This document shows, piece by piece, positions 15,087 to 22,991 of a stretch of 25,103 nucleotides of DNA. Positions within the stretch are counted from its first letter, which is position 1. Each line of letters begins with the position of its first letter. The stretch is from an uncultured Porphyromonas sp. GTDB lineage: Bacteria > Bacteroidota > Bacteroidia > Bacteroidales > Porphyromonadaceae. A program made the position numbers and the translations under genes. The notes under the pieces are model-generated. The model ran no database searches and had not been told where the DNA came from. It was given only the letters and a program-made list of their open reading frames with translations. The stretch covers positions 1 through 25,103 of the forward strand of contig CABQOJ010000002.1 of the NCBI GenBank assembly GCA_902465775.1. The letters are read 5' to 3'.

Positions 15087-16805
15087 CTAGAAGGATCCGT
15101 TGTAGCTTAGGTATATTCCCTTCGTCTCGGGCATATAGCGGCAGACGCCTCCCGAACAATTGACCCCAGCGCGTGTACGTCCGTAGCCGAGCTGTAGGCG
15201 GTGATTGCCCTTGGCGTAGGTGAGTGAGCCCATGTAGTAGTGCTCCTTGGTGGCGTCTATATTGTACTGATCCGATAGGGAGATCATCCAGTGTGGTGCT
15301 ACTGATAGCTCGGCCAGACCAAAGAGCCAGCTACCCTCAGCCTGACGACTGTATAGGTACTGTAGCTCGGTGCGTAGCGTGTAGCGAGGAGCTAGTCTAA
15401 ACTTGCCGTCGAGGACGAAGATGTTGCTATAGACGAGCGGGTTATTGATCGCGTGTCCCTCGACCACCAGCTGGTTGTAGATCTGATGATAGTACTCGAA
15501 GGTCAGAGAGACCGTACGAGAGAACTTCTTGCTTAGCTCGAAGTTTAAGTCAGAGTAGTAGAGCTCTCCCATGCCAAAGAAGGGATGCTGGTAGCCGTCT
15601 GTGCCGTAGAGCTTGCTCTCCTCGACACCTAGCGGGAGTCGGTCGGTAGCGACGCTCTTGAGGCCTCGGACATGTGCATAGTTAACCCGCAGCCCCGTGC
15701 CGTACTTACCACCTAGTAGGGTACCTCTCGGGATCGTGTAGCGCACATCTCCCTGGAGTGCCCACTCTCCCTCGGGCTGTGTCGCGTAGGGGTAGAGCGC
15801 TGCGAGCGTGTAGGTGTGATTAGCGGTAAAAGCTGGCAGGTGATTGATATGAAGTGGCGTACCAACGGAAGAGCGTGCGGAGAGGAAGTTAAAGTTCTCG
15901 CTACGCTTCGCCTGTAGTAGTAGACTCAGTCCACGCTGTGAGTAAGAGGTCGAGAGCATCGCTACCGAGCCAGGTGCGTAGATGTAGTGGTTGCTCGCTG
16001 TGGGGTCGCTACTCTTGTAGGCATACTCGCCATTGAGCACCCAGCCCCCGAGGGTAAACTTAGCGCGCCCTCCGAAGGCGTGCACCTGACGGGGCAGGTT
16101 GAGGCGCATCGGTCCAGTCATACCAGTGGTCTCTACGGGGATGACTTCATCGCCCTCCACCTTGTTGACATAAGAGCCTCCCAGCGTGAGGGTCATTTGC
16201 TTGTCTCGCAGTGCTGGCACCCACTGATGAATCGCTAGCTCGCCATCGCCTCCTGATATGAAGCCACGATCCTTGTTAAAGAGGCGGAAGGTGCGGTCGA
16301 AGTAGTTGCGCTGCTGTCCCGTGAAGCCCTTGAGTCGTACTCCATCGTAGGGCGTGAGGGCTACGTGGACCCCTCGTACGGCATTGTCGATGCCGAGCGT
16401 GCGCTCCTCATAGCTGCGGAAGAGGATGCCAGAGCCAAACTGATCGTAGAAGTCTCCCAGCGTCACCTCGCCATACTTGCCTATGAACCCCTTGAGGTGC
16501 AGATGCGGTATACCTCGTCCCTGCTCAGGCTCGTGACCCGGCATCGGGCGGAGCAAGTCTTCGTAGCGTAGTCCCAGCTCAAGGTAGTTATTGCGCAGGG
16601 TACCCGTGATGTAGCTATTGCCCATCCATGACTCGTATCCGTTAGCTTTATCGTCTAGGGAAAAGAGCATATCGCTCTGCACGCTAAAGGAAGGCTTGAA
16701 CTTGTTCCACTCCTTCCACTCGCTCTTGCTCTGCGCAGAGAGGACCGTGAGACCAGCTATAGAGAGCCATGAGAGGAGGCAGAGACGCTGTACGAAGTGC
16801 CGCAT
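15087..16805 (-). CDS. DUF6029-type outer-membrane beta-barrel protein (572 aa)
   Basis: It has a signal peptide (1 to about 24, ending LSAQS) and then almost continuous amphipathic beta strands with alternating aromatic residues, ending in a terminal Phe (YLSYNGSF), as expected of an outer-membrane barrel. The N-terminal part contains GEVTLGDFYDQFGSGILFRSYEE-type segments, and the C-terminal region contains RTRAGVNCSGGVCRYMP. Both are characteristic of the DUF6029 family of Bacteroidota. Cys550 and Cys555 form a CxxxxC pair close to the last strand and are the only cysteines I see in the mature protein. The gene lies between a TlpA-like gene (66 bases upstream) and an Omp28 lipoprotein gene. 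This linkage suggests that the barrel and the thioredoxin-fold proteins work together. The function of the family is unknown to me. Confidence 0.8.
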   Translation of the reverse strand: MRHFVQRLCLLSWLSIAGLTVLSAQSKSEWKEWNKFKPSFSVQSDMLFSLDDKANGYESWMGNSYITGTLRNNYLELGLRYEDLLRPMPGHEPEQGRGIPHLHLKGFIGKYGEVTLGDFYDQFGSGILFRSYEERTLGIDNAVRGVHVALTPYDGVRLKGFTGQQRNYFDRTFRLFNKDRGFISGGDGELAIHQWVPALRDKQMTLTLGGSYVNKVEGDEVIPVETTGMTGPMRLNLPRQVHAFGGRAKFTLGGWVLNGEYAYKSSDPTASNHYIYAPGSVAMLSTSYSQRGLSLLLQAKRSENFNFLSARSSVGTPLHINHLPAFTANHTYTLAALYPYATQPEGEWALQGDVRYTIPRGTLLGGKYGTGLRVNYAHVRGLKSVATDRLPLGVEESKLYGTDGYQHPFFGMGELYYSDLNFELSKKFSRTVSLTFEYYHQIYNQLVVEGHAINNPLVYSNIFVLDGKFRLAPRYTLRTELQYLYSRQAEGSWLFGLAELSVAPHWMISLSDQYNIDATKEHYYMGSLTYAKGNHRLQLGYGRTRAGVNCSGGVCRYMPETKGIYLSYNGSF

Positions 16806-16871
16806 AGGTTCAGTGGTAAGTGTCTAAAGATAGGATGTATGATAAATGCAGTGTGTCGGAGCGCTCTACGG

Positions 16872-17363
16872 CTACTCCTCAGAGGCTAGTAGCTCACGTA
16901 CCTTAGCGATGAGCTCCTGCTCGCCTCCCTCGGTGTAGCCACTATGAGAGAATGCAACGCGCCCCTTGCCATCAATGACGAAGACGTGAGGAATCATGTT
17001 GACATTCATAGCTCGCTTGAAGTCCCCATTGGGATCTAGGAGCACCTCGTACTCAAAGCCCAGGGCGTCGACTAGTGGCTTGACGCGATCAGCGTTTTGT
17101 CCCTCCTCAATAGAGACAGCGATGAGCTTGACGCCCGTCTCCTCCTGCCAGTCGACGTACTCCTCGTGGATTGCCTTGAGCTCACGCAGACAAGGCTTGC
17201 ACCAGGTGGCGAAGAAGGAGATGATAAAGGGCTTGCCCTCGTTGCTCAGCTCGCTCGTGTTGACCACATTGTTCTGCAGATCCTTGAGCTCGACCTGAGG
17301 GAGCTGCGCCTGTGCCAGGGAGACTACGATGAGGGAGAGTAGTATCGTGAGAATATGCTTCAT
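16872..17363 (-). CDS. TlpA/ResA-like periplasmic thioredoxin (163 aa)
   Basis: A cleavable signal peptide (1 to about 19, LLSLIVVSLAQAQ) is followed by a single compact thioredoxin domain of the length typical for TlpA/ResA. The active site is FFATWCKPCLRE (Cys55, Cys58), and NMIPHVFVID provides the cis-proline. This kind of protein usually keeps periplasmic or exported thiols reduced, fed by a membrane reductant such as DsbD/CcdA, which is not in the window. It is the second gene of the operon, 26 bases after a lipoprotein gene and upstream of the DUF6029 barrel. Of the operon's thioredoxin-fold products it is the only soluble stand-alone domain, so it could be the electron donor for the others. 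Confidence 0.9.
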   Translation of the reverse strand: MKHILTILLSLIVVSLAQAQLPQVELKDLQNNVVNTSELSNEGKPFIISFFATWCKPCLRELKAIHEEYVDWQEETGVKLIAVSIEEGQNADRVKPLVDALGFEYEVLLDPNGDFKRAMNVNMIPHVFVIDGKGRVAFSHSGYTEGGEQELIAKVRELLASEE

Positions 17364-17389
17364 ATCTGTGTCTGTTAGTTGTGTGTGGA

Positions 17390-17938
17390 TTACTTGACCG
17401 TTATGGCAAGGTTGACCGTCCAGGAGAGCGTCTCGCCACCATCAGCAGGCTTGAGCTGGATGGTCAAGCGGTTCTTGTAGGTCTCCCCTGCAGGCGAGGT
17501 TATATCAATGTGAGCGCCTAGAGATGTCGGCTCACCCTTTCCCTTTGGGGGGTAATCACTCTCCTCACTATCTGCTAGTAGATTTATAGTATTCCCGAAG
17601 TCGGACTGATCTGTAACAGGTTGGCAGTTTTCCCCCAGACAGATAGACCCAGAGATAGGCTGATCAAACTTTAGCGATACGGCATACTTTGCCGTCTTGA
17701 GGACGCTAAAGAAGAGCTCTAGCTCATACATGCTCACATCCTCTTGAGATATAGTGGCGACATAGTCGATGGTCTTCCCCGAGGGATACTTCTTGCCGTC
17801 GAGCTTGTTGAGGAGAGTCACGTTGTGCGTCACCTCGGGTGTAGGCTTGGGTGTAGGCTTGTTTGCATCGGGACCACAAGAGGTCAGGAGTGTTAGCGTC
17901 AGAAGAGCTAGAGAGAGATATAGATAAGTTGATTTCAT
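17390..17938 (-). CDS. Small lipoprotein, first gene of the envelope redox operon (182 aa)
   Basis: The lipoprotein signal ends LLTLTLLTSC, giving Cys21 as the lipidated residue. A Pro/Thr/Lys linker (KPTPKPTPEVTH) follows, and then a domain of about 145 residues that is mostly beta. It contains a Cys pair in SICLGENCQPV (about residues 99-104, CxxxxC), the same spacing as in the nearby barrel protein. I do not recognise the family. It is the first gene of the operon, with a -7 promoter box about 40 bases upstream (17975-17982). It could be a substrate or partner of the thioredoxin encoded just downstream; that is inference from position and the Cys pair. Confidence 0.75.
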   Translation of the reverse strand: MKSTYLYLSLALLTLTLLTSCGPDANKPTPKPTPEVTHNVTLLNKLDGKKYPSGKTIDYVATISQEDVSMYELELFFSVLKTAKYAVSLKFDQPISGSICLGENCQPVTDQSDFGNTINLLADSEESDYPPKGKGEPTSLGAHIDITSPAGETYKNRLTIQLKPADGGETLSWTVNLAITVK

Positions 17939-17974
17939 AGGAATGTTTGGTTAGATGAATAGACTCTATCGCCC

Positions 17975-17982
17975 CAAAGATA
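17975..17982 (-). promoter_or_regulatory. -7 promoter box of the envelope redox operon
   Basis: On the minus strand this reads TATCTTTG, an exact TAnnTTTG match, placed so that transcription would start about 30 bases before the ATG at 17938. No TTTG is present at the -33 position. It is the only good candidate between the lipoprotein gene and the repeat region upstream. Confidence 0.5.
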
Positions 17983-18064
17983 AGAAATCTATCGGAGATA
18001 GTCGCTGTTTGTTTGGATTCTCCCGGTCTATTTCGATTTCTCACGAGGAAATCTTGATTCTCCA

Positions 18065-18172
18065 CCGAGGCGATGAAAAATTCTTCGGAAGAATGAAATC
18101 AAACTTCGGAAGAATGAGATGAAACTTCGGAAGAATGAAATCATAAGTCCGAAGAATTTTCTCGCGCCTCGG
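18065..18172. repeat. 21-bp periodic repeat inside a large inverted repeat
   Basis: CTTCGGAAG occurs at 18083, 18104 and 18125, and a degenerate copy AGTCCGAAG at 18146, exactly 21 bases apart. Each of the first three is followed by AATGAAATC or AATGAGATG. The whole block is flanked by an inverted repeat: CCGAGGCG and AAAAATTCTTCGGA at 18065-18089, against TCCGAAGAATTTT and CGCCTCGG at 18148-18172. Related palindromes lie outside it (GATTTC / GAAATC at 18035-18053; ATTCCTCGGAGGGAAT at 18209-18224). It separates the cobalamin operon from the promoter of the redox operon, so it may act at the 3' end of the cobalamin mRNA, as a protein-binding array, or be a REP-like element. Confidence 0.7.
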
Positions 18173-18239
18173 GAGGAAATCAAAAAGAGCCACGGAGGCG
18201 TTTTGAAATTCCTCGGAGGGAATGGACGATGGGGCGCTA

Positions 18240-19154
18240 CTAGCGGTAGAGGTAGGTGAGGAGGACGAGGAGGCTGGCGAGGAGCGTGACGGCGATGACG
18301 ATGAAGATGGTGCGTCGCAGCGTCTGTGCGGTGACTGCGTGGAGCGGGGTGCCGATATAGGGCTTCTCAACGAGCATCCCGTGGTAGATGTTGGGGCCGC
18401 CAAACTGTACGCCGAGGATCCCCGCCAGAGCGGACTCGGGATAGCCCGAGTTGGGGCTGGCATGCTTGCGAGCATCCCGCCAGACGGTGCGCACGGCTCG
18501 TCGACTCGGAGCCACGAGGAGCATCAGGAGTGCCGTGAGACGAGACGGGATATAGTTCGCAGCGTCATCAAGGATACGTGCAGCAAAGTAGCCAAAATCC
18601 TTGTAGCGTGGGTCTTTGTAGCCGATCATGGAGTCGAGCGTGTTGATCATTTTATAAGCCATCATGAGCGGCACGCCACCTAGAGCGTAGAAGAAGAGCG
18701 GAGCGATGACCCCATCGGAGAGATTCTCAGCAAGCGTTTCTAGGACGGCGGTGCGGATCTGCGCAAAGGTGAGCTGCGAGGTGTCACGACCCACGATCCA
18801 GGAGAGACGCTTGCGAGCTCCCTCGAGATCACCAGCCACCACGTAGCGCTCTACTGCCAAGGCTTCGCCGATCAAGCTTCGCGGACAGATCGCAAAGAAG
18901 AAGAAAACCGTTTGCCAAGCCAATAGGACGTAACGATAGTCCGCCAAGAGCCATTCGATAGCAAAGAAAAAGCCCCAGACACCCAGCACGAGTGTGAGGG
19001 CGAGGATCGTGCCTTTTGCCTTCTGATGGGGCGGATGGTTGAGCCAACGCTCGCCCCATGCGATGAGCTGGCCGAAGAGTCGTATCGGATGGAGCGCCCA
19101 GCGTGGATCGCCGAGGAGCAGGTCGAGGAGGAGTCCGAAGAGTAGCGGGTACAT
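18240..19154 (-). CDS. cbiB: Adenosylcobinamide-phosphate synthase CbiB (304 aa)
   Basis: CbiB joins adenosylcobyric acid to the aminopropanol (phosphate) arm at the inner membrane. The start at 19154 gives MYPLLFGLLLDLLLGDP, the normal CbiB N-terminus. The longer frame to 19262 would overlap CobD by about 100 bases. Family motifs are GDPRWALHPIRLFG (15-28), VGRDT (121-125), ENLSDGVIAPLF (143-154) and NTLDSMIGYK (171-180). Several hydrophobic segments (about 51-70, 78-90, 148-168, and 280-300) are membrane helices. The length is usual for the family. It lies one base after the CobD stop codon and is the last gene of the operon. Confidence 0.94.
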   Translation of the reverse strand: MYPLLFGLLLDLLLGDPRWALHPIRLFGQLIAWGERWLNHPPHQKAKGTILALTLVLGVWGFFFAIEWLLADYRYVLLAWQTVFFFFAICPRSLIGEALAVERYVVAGDLEGARKRLSWIVGRDTSQLTFAQIRTAVLETLAENLSDGVIAPLFFYALGGVPLMMAYKMINTLDSMIGYKDPRYKDFGYFAARILDDAANYIPSRLTALLMLLVAPSRRAVRTVWRDARKHASPNSGYPESALAGILGVQFGGPNIYHGMLVEKPYIGTPLHAVTAQTLRRTIFIVIAVTLLASLLVLLTYLYR

Positions 19155-19155
19155 A

Positions 19156-20175
19156 CTATAAGTAGCTTGACAAACCTCGGAGTAGCGCTTGTCCAGCTTC
19201 GGGAGACTGCACCGAGAGGCGGAAGTGGCGAGGCGAGAGGGAGCGGAAATTGGCCGCATCACGGATCAAAACGCCATGCTGCTTGACAAGGTACTCCTTG
19301 AGCTGGGCTGCGGTGCCGCGCCCCTCATCTAGACAAGCGAGGAAGTAGGGTGTGGGGCTGGGTATCAGCGAGATGCCTGCGATCTGCGCCACCTCATGAG
19401 CGAGATGCTGCGCCTCCCGCACTAAGCCCGTGGCATCAGGCAGTAACCGGTCGTAATGCTGGCAAATGTAAGCGCCTGCCTCTAGGGCAAGGGCATTGAC
19501 ACTCCAGGGCGAGCGGAGCGGCTCTAAGCGAGCCAGCAGCGAGGGGTGGGCAACGATGTAACCGAGACGTATGCCTGGGAGCGCGAAGCTCTTGGTCAGA
19601 GAACGAACGAGGATCAGATTGGGGTGATGCGCCACTTCGTCTAGGAGCGTCACGGGCTCGGCACAGAGCTCTGCGTAGGCTTCGTCCACGATTACGTAAC
19701 TATCTGGATGAGCCGTGCAGTAATTGAGGAGCGCCGCACGATGAGAGATGTCACCATCAGGATTGTTTGGCAGAGCACTCCAGAGGAGGTCGGCAGGAGT
19801 GCTTTGGCTGGCTATGGCGCTTGTCGGGATATAGGTGAGGTGATGGCGATAGAGCTGGCAAGCGTCCTCATACTCGGCAAAGGAGGGAACGGTGATGAGC
19901 GTCTCGCCACCCGCAAAGAGATGCGCTAAGAGGTAGAAAGCTTCCGTCGATCCACTCGTTACCAGTAGCCAGTCGGGATCAAGGCGCCAGTGCTCAGCCA
20001 AGAGCTCGCGCAATTCTTTCGCCTGAGGGTCTGGATAGTGGGTTAGGCTCTCTAGTCGCCCTGAGAGGTGGCTTATGATTTCGCCCGCATGGTTGCGATA
20101 AGGCACATTGCTAGAGAAGTCGTAGCGCACGAGCGCTCCGTAGCTGTATCGGTCGTCCCCGTGTCCTACTATCAT
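19156..20175 (-). CDS. cobD: L-threonine-O-3-phosphate decarboxylase CobD (339 aa)
   Basis: This is a PLP enzyme of fold type I, related to histidinol-phosphate aminotransferase. It makes (R)-1-amino-2-propanol phosphate for the nucleotide loop. Visible motifs are the N-terminal HGDD (5-8), the LVTSGSTEAFY cofactor loop (71-81), LPNNPDG (135-141), VDEAYAEL (163-170) and SLTKSFALPGIRLGY with the PLP lysine at Lys195. The operon position next to CbiB, which uses its product, separates it from HisC. Its ATG overlaps the end of CobQ by four bases (ATGA type), which suggests translational coupling. Confidence 0.92.
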   Translation of the reverse strand: MIVGHGDDRYSYGALVRYDFSSNVPYRNHAGEIISHLSGRLESLTHYPDPQAKELRELLAEHWRLDPDWLLVTSGSTEAFYLLAHLFAGGETLITVPSFAEYEDACQLYRHHLTYIPTSAIASQSTPADLLWSALPNNPDGDISHRAALLNYCTAHPDSYVIVDEAYAELCAEPVTLLDEVAHHPNLILVRSLTKSFALPGIRLGYIVAHPSLLARLEPLRSPWSVNALALEAGAYICQHYDRLLPDATGLVREAQHLAHEVAQIAGISLIPSPTPYFLACLDEGRGTAAQLKEYLVKQHGVLIRDAANFRSLSPRHFRLSVQSPEAGQALLRGLSSYL

Positions 20176-21653
20176 ACGTTGCGCAGACTTTGGAGCATGT
20201 ACTCTATATCAAGATGCTGACGCATGTGCTCAGCAAGACGGTCGTAGGCGGCTTCGCGGGTAGCGAAGGTTCGCTCTAGGAGAAAGGTTCGCTCAGGCGC
20301 TACCTCGTGCAGGATCTGCTGCAGGATCGCTTCATTGTCCCAGATGCCGTGCATATAGCTTCCCCACAAGCGAGGGGAGACCCAGTAGCCGTCGGGCGTT
20401 TCGCCAGCCCTCATAACTACCGGCGACTCGGGCGCATCAACGGGCTGCGTGACCCCGCAGTGGATCTCGTAGCCTTGACAGTCGGGGGTACCCGTGGGAA
20501 GGTAGGTAAAAGTGGAGGTACGCACCGCTTTATTGCTCTGCAGCGTGGTCTCAGTGGGCAAAAGTCCCAGACCACGTACGGTGCGCGGCTCGCCCTCGAC
20601 GCCATCAGTGTCGGTGATGCGCAGACCCATCATCTGATACCCTCCGCAAATGCCGTAGAGTGGCCGACCTGCCTTGTGATGAGCCTGGATGACCGCCTCG
20701 AGTCCCTCGGCTTGTAGCCAGAGGAGGTCGTCGATCGTGTTCTTACTGCCGGGGAGCATGATGATGTCCGCCTGGCGGAGCGCCTCAGCGTCGGAAGTGA
20801 AGTAGAGCGTGACGCCAGAGATGAAGCGTAGCGAGTCAAAGTCGGTGAAGTTGGAGATGTGCGGCAGTCGTACCACCGCCACATTGAGCGTATCGGGGCG
20901 AGGCTGTGCGGCGTAGCTGTCGATGGAGACGCCATCCTCCGCATCTATCTGCATATTCGGCAGGTAAGGGAGCAGGCCTACGACGGGGACTTTGGTTAAG
21001 TCTTGAAGGATCTTTCGCCCAGAGTCAAAGAGCGAGCTGTCGCCTCGAAACTTATTGATGATGATCCCCTTGATCGCAGCACGCTCTGCTGGGGGCAAAA
21101 GCTCGATCGTCCCGTAGAGACTGCCGAAGATCCCTCCGCGCTCGATGTCTGCCACGAGGTAAACGTCAGCGCCAGTCCGCAGAGCCACCCGCATATTGAC
21201 GATGTCCATGGGCCAGAGGTTGACCTCCGAGATGCTGCCCGCGCCTTCTATCACGATCGGGTTGTACTGGCTCGCTAATCTGTCGAACGCTTTCATCGCC
21301 TCTACAAAGAGAGGCTTGCGCTGCTCGACGTTGAAGTAAGAGCGTGCCGACTGATTGCCCACCGCCTTGCCATTGAGGATTACCTGCGTCGTCTGATCGG
21401 CCGTCGGCTTGAGGAGAATCGGGTTCATATCGGTGTGACAAGGTATCCCGCACGCCTCAGCTTGCACCGCTTGCGCACGACCTATCTCGCCTTCTTCGGG
21501 AGTAGGATAGCTATTGAGCGACATGTTTTGCGCTTTAAAGGGAGCGGGCTTGTACCCCTCCTGCAGCAAGATACGACAGATGCCTGTCGCTACGATGGAC
21601 TTCCCCACGTCGGAGCCAGTTCCGACGAGCATAATCGGCTTTAGCTTACTCAT
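20172..21653 (-). CDS. cobQ: Cobyric acid synthase CobQ (493 aa)
   Basis: This ATP-dependent glutamine amidotransferase amidates cobyrinic acid a,c-diamide to cobyric acid. The N-terminal half is a dethiobiotin-synthetase-like ATPase: IMLVGTGSDVGKSIVATGIC, FKAQNMSLNS and MNPILLKP. The C-terminal half is a class I glutaminase domain: LPGSKNTIDDL, then the nucleophile Cys in YGICGGYQMMG (about residue 335) and the catalytic His in SYMHGIWDN. The length is standard. The ATG at 21653 (MSKLKPIML) is chosen because GGAGAG lies about 10 bases upstream and the overlap with CobC is then only 8 bases; the alternative start at 21671 adds six residues. No key residue is missing. Confidence 0.96.
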   Translation of the reverse strand: MSKLKPIMLVGTGSDVGKSIVATGICRILLQEGYKPAPFKAQNMSLNSYPTPEEGEIGRAQAVQAEACGIPCHTDMNPILLKPTADQTTQVILNGKAVGNQSARSYFNVEQRKPLFVEAMKAFDRLASQYNPIVIEGAGSISEVNLWPMDIVNMRVALRTGADVYLVADIERGGIFGSLYGTIELLPPAERAAIKGIIINKFRGDSSLFDSGRKILQDLTKVPVVGLLPYLPNMQIDAEDGVSIDSYAAQPRPDTLNVAVVRLPHISNFTDFDSLRFISGVTLYFTSDAEALRQADIIMLPGSKNTIDDLLWLQAEGLEAVIQAHHKAGRPLYGICGGYQMMGLRITDTDGVEGEPRTVRGLGLLPTETTLQSNKAVRTSTFTYLPTGTPDCQGYEIHCGVTQPVDAPESPVVMRAGETPDGYWVSPRLWGSYMHGIWDNEAILQQILHEVAPERTFLLERTFATREAAYDRLAEHMRQHLDIEYMLQSLRNV

Positions 21654-22176
21654 ATTGATATATCTCTCCAAAGTTAACCTCTAGCGCCATCGCTTCGCTA
21701 GGCGAAAGCTTGCCCAGCAAGATACGATAAGCGCGAATGACCCCAGCGTGCGTCACAAGGAGCGTCTGACTGCCCTTGTCTCGCTCCGCCTCAAAGTCGG
21801 CTACCCGCGCCAATAAGTCGTCGTGGCTCTCGCCTCCCTCCGTCTTAGCGTGCCAGTAGTCGGCAAACCACGCACGTCCCGCCTCTTGTTCGTAGACTTC
21901 CTCCCAAGGGAGCCCTTCCCACGCCCCAAAGTTCAGCTCACGCAGCCGTTCGTCCTGACGAACGGTCAGTCCCTTTGTCAGGGCTATCGCCTCCGCGAGG
22001 ACAACACAGCGGAGCGACGGACTACTATAGACCTTGTCTAGCTGGACTTCCCTCAGCTCTGCGATAATCTGAGTCACATAGCGAGGGTACTCCTCCGAGA
22101 GTGGCACTTCGAGCCAGCCGTAGCAGATGCCCTGCGGTAGGGCAACGGGGGTGTGACGCACGAGGTAAAGACTCAT
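21646..22176 (-). CDS. cobC: Alpha-ribazole phosphatase CobC (176 aa)
   Basis: This histidine-phosphatase family enzyme removes the phosphate from alpha-ribazole-5'-phosphate, or from adenosylcobalamin-5'-phosphate. The catalytic LVRHT (Arg7, His8), the following QGICYGWLEVPL segment typical of Bacteroidota CobC, the YSSPSLRC loop (50-57), LRELNFGAWEG with Glu80, and LVTHAGVIRAY with the second catalytic His143 are all present. It lies seven bases after CobS and overlaps CobQ by 8 bases. It is the second phosphatase domain of the operon; the other is fused to CobU. Confidence 0.92.
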   Translation of the reverse strand: MSLYLVRHTPVALPQGICYGWLEVPLSEEYPRYVTQIIAELREVQLDKVYSSPSLRCVVLAEAIALTKGLTVRQDERLRELNFGAWEGLPWEEVYEQEAGRAWFADYWHAKTEGGESHDDLLARVADFEAERDKGSQTLLVTHAGVIRAYRILLGKLSPSEAMALEVNFGEIYQYE

Positions 22177-22183
22177 ATACCGA

Positions 22184-22969
22184 TCAAGCGTAGATAGTTA
22201 CCACAAGCGTGACCAAGAGTAGCGTCAGCTCGGCAAAGCAGACGATAGCTCCCATCACATCGCCCGTGTATCCGCCGATACGTTTGTTGCTAATGCGCAT
22301 GATCAGGAGCGCCTCCCCCGTCATCAGCACTGGGGCCACGACAGCAGCCTGCCAAGGCAAGAGGAGGAGTGCCAAGATCGCCCAGACAGCCGCAATGAGG
22401 AGCGTCTTCGTCGTGACAGACTGTCGCAAATGCGTCGCCTTGCTCGCCTCGCCACTCTTACGAGCGTAGGTCGAGAGACGTATCACGAGGATAGGCACCC
22501 AGCGCGCCACTACAGCCATCGCAACGATCGTCCCGATGGCGGTCTCGTAAGGTATGTAGCTCAGTAGGACGACCCGACTCATCAGGAGCATCACTAGCCC
22601 CAGTATACCGTACACGCCCGTCGAGCTGTCCTTCATAATGCGTAGCGTCGTCTCCCTATCGTGATACCCTCCGAAGGCATCGCAATAGTCCGACAAGCCA
22701 TCCTCGTGCATCCCGCCTGTGACGACTAAGCCAACGATCACACTCATCACAGCAGCCACGGCGTTTGGCAGGTAGTAGCCAGCCAACGCATAGATCCCCG
22801 CCATCGGCACTCCGACAATCGCGCCCAGCAGAGGAAAGTAGCGAAAGGACTCCCCCATCCGCTCCTCACTATACTCCACATGCCCCACCGGTATGCGGGT
22901 GTAGAAGAGCAACGAGAGACGAAGTAGGTCCCACTCAGAGCGTATCGTGCGTAGCAAGTGCAAAGCCAT
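22184..22969 (-). CDS. cobS: Adenosylcobinamide-GDP ribazoletransferase CobS (261 aa)
   Basis: This integral inner-membrane enzyme joins AdoCbi-GDP with alpha-ribazole (or its phosphate) to make adenosylcobalamin. It has the family signatures LSLLFYTRIPVG near the N-terminus, the acidic metal-binding GGMHEDGLSDYCDAFGG (85-101), KDSSTGVYGILGL (113-125) and MVVARW-like and RISNKRIGGYTGDVMGA segments, and six or so hydrophobic helices. The start at 22969 is the only one that keeps the normal N-terminus. A 22-base gap separates it from CobT. Confidence 0.95.
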   Translation of the reverse strand: MALHLLRTIRSEWDLLRLSLLFYTRIPVGHVEYSEERMGESFRYFPLLGAIVGVPMAGIYALAGYYLPNAVAAVMSVIVGLVVTGGMHEDGLSDYCDAFGGYHDRETTLRIMKDSSTGVYGILGLVMLLMSRVVLLSYIPYETAIGTIVAMAVVARWVPILVIRLSTYARKSGEASKATHLRQSVTTKTLLIAAVWAILALLLLPWQAAVVAPVLMTGEALLIMRISNKRIGGYTGDVMGAIVCFAELTLLLVTLVVTIYA

Positions 22970-22991
22970 AGGTCTAGAGTCTCTTTTCTTA

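Noticed and set aside
18065..18172. CRISPR-like array
   Set aside because: The 21-base units follow each other with no unique spacers, copies are few and degenerate, and no cas gene is near.
17939..18239. Adenosylcobalamin riboswitch between the operons
   Set aside because: The region lies at the 3' end of the cobalamin operon and upstream of a redox operon, and I see no B12-box-like conserved core; the repeats explain its structure better.
18041..18475. Minus-strand open frame of 144 codons over the repeat region and the end of cbiB
   Set aside because: Its sequence is low-complexity Ser/Pro/Arg from the wrong frame of cbiB, followed by a translation of the 21-bp repeats (FILPKFHLILPKFDFILPK); not a real protein.
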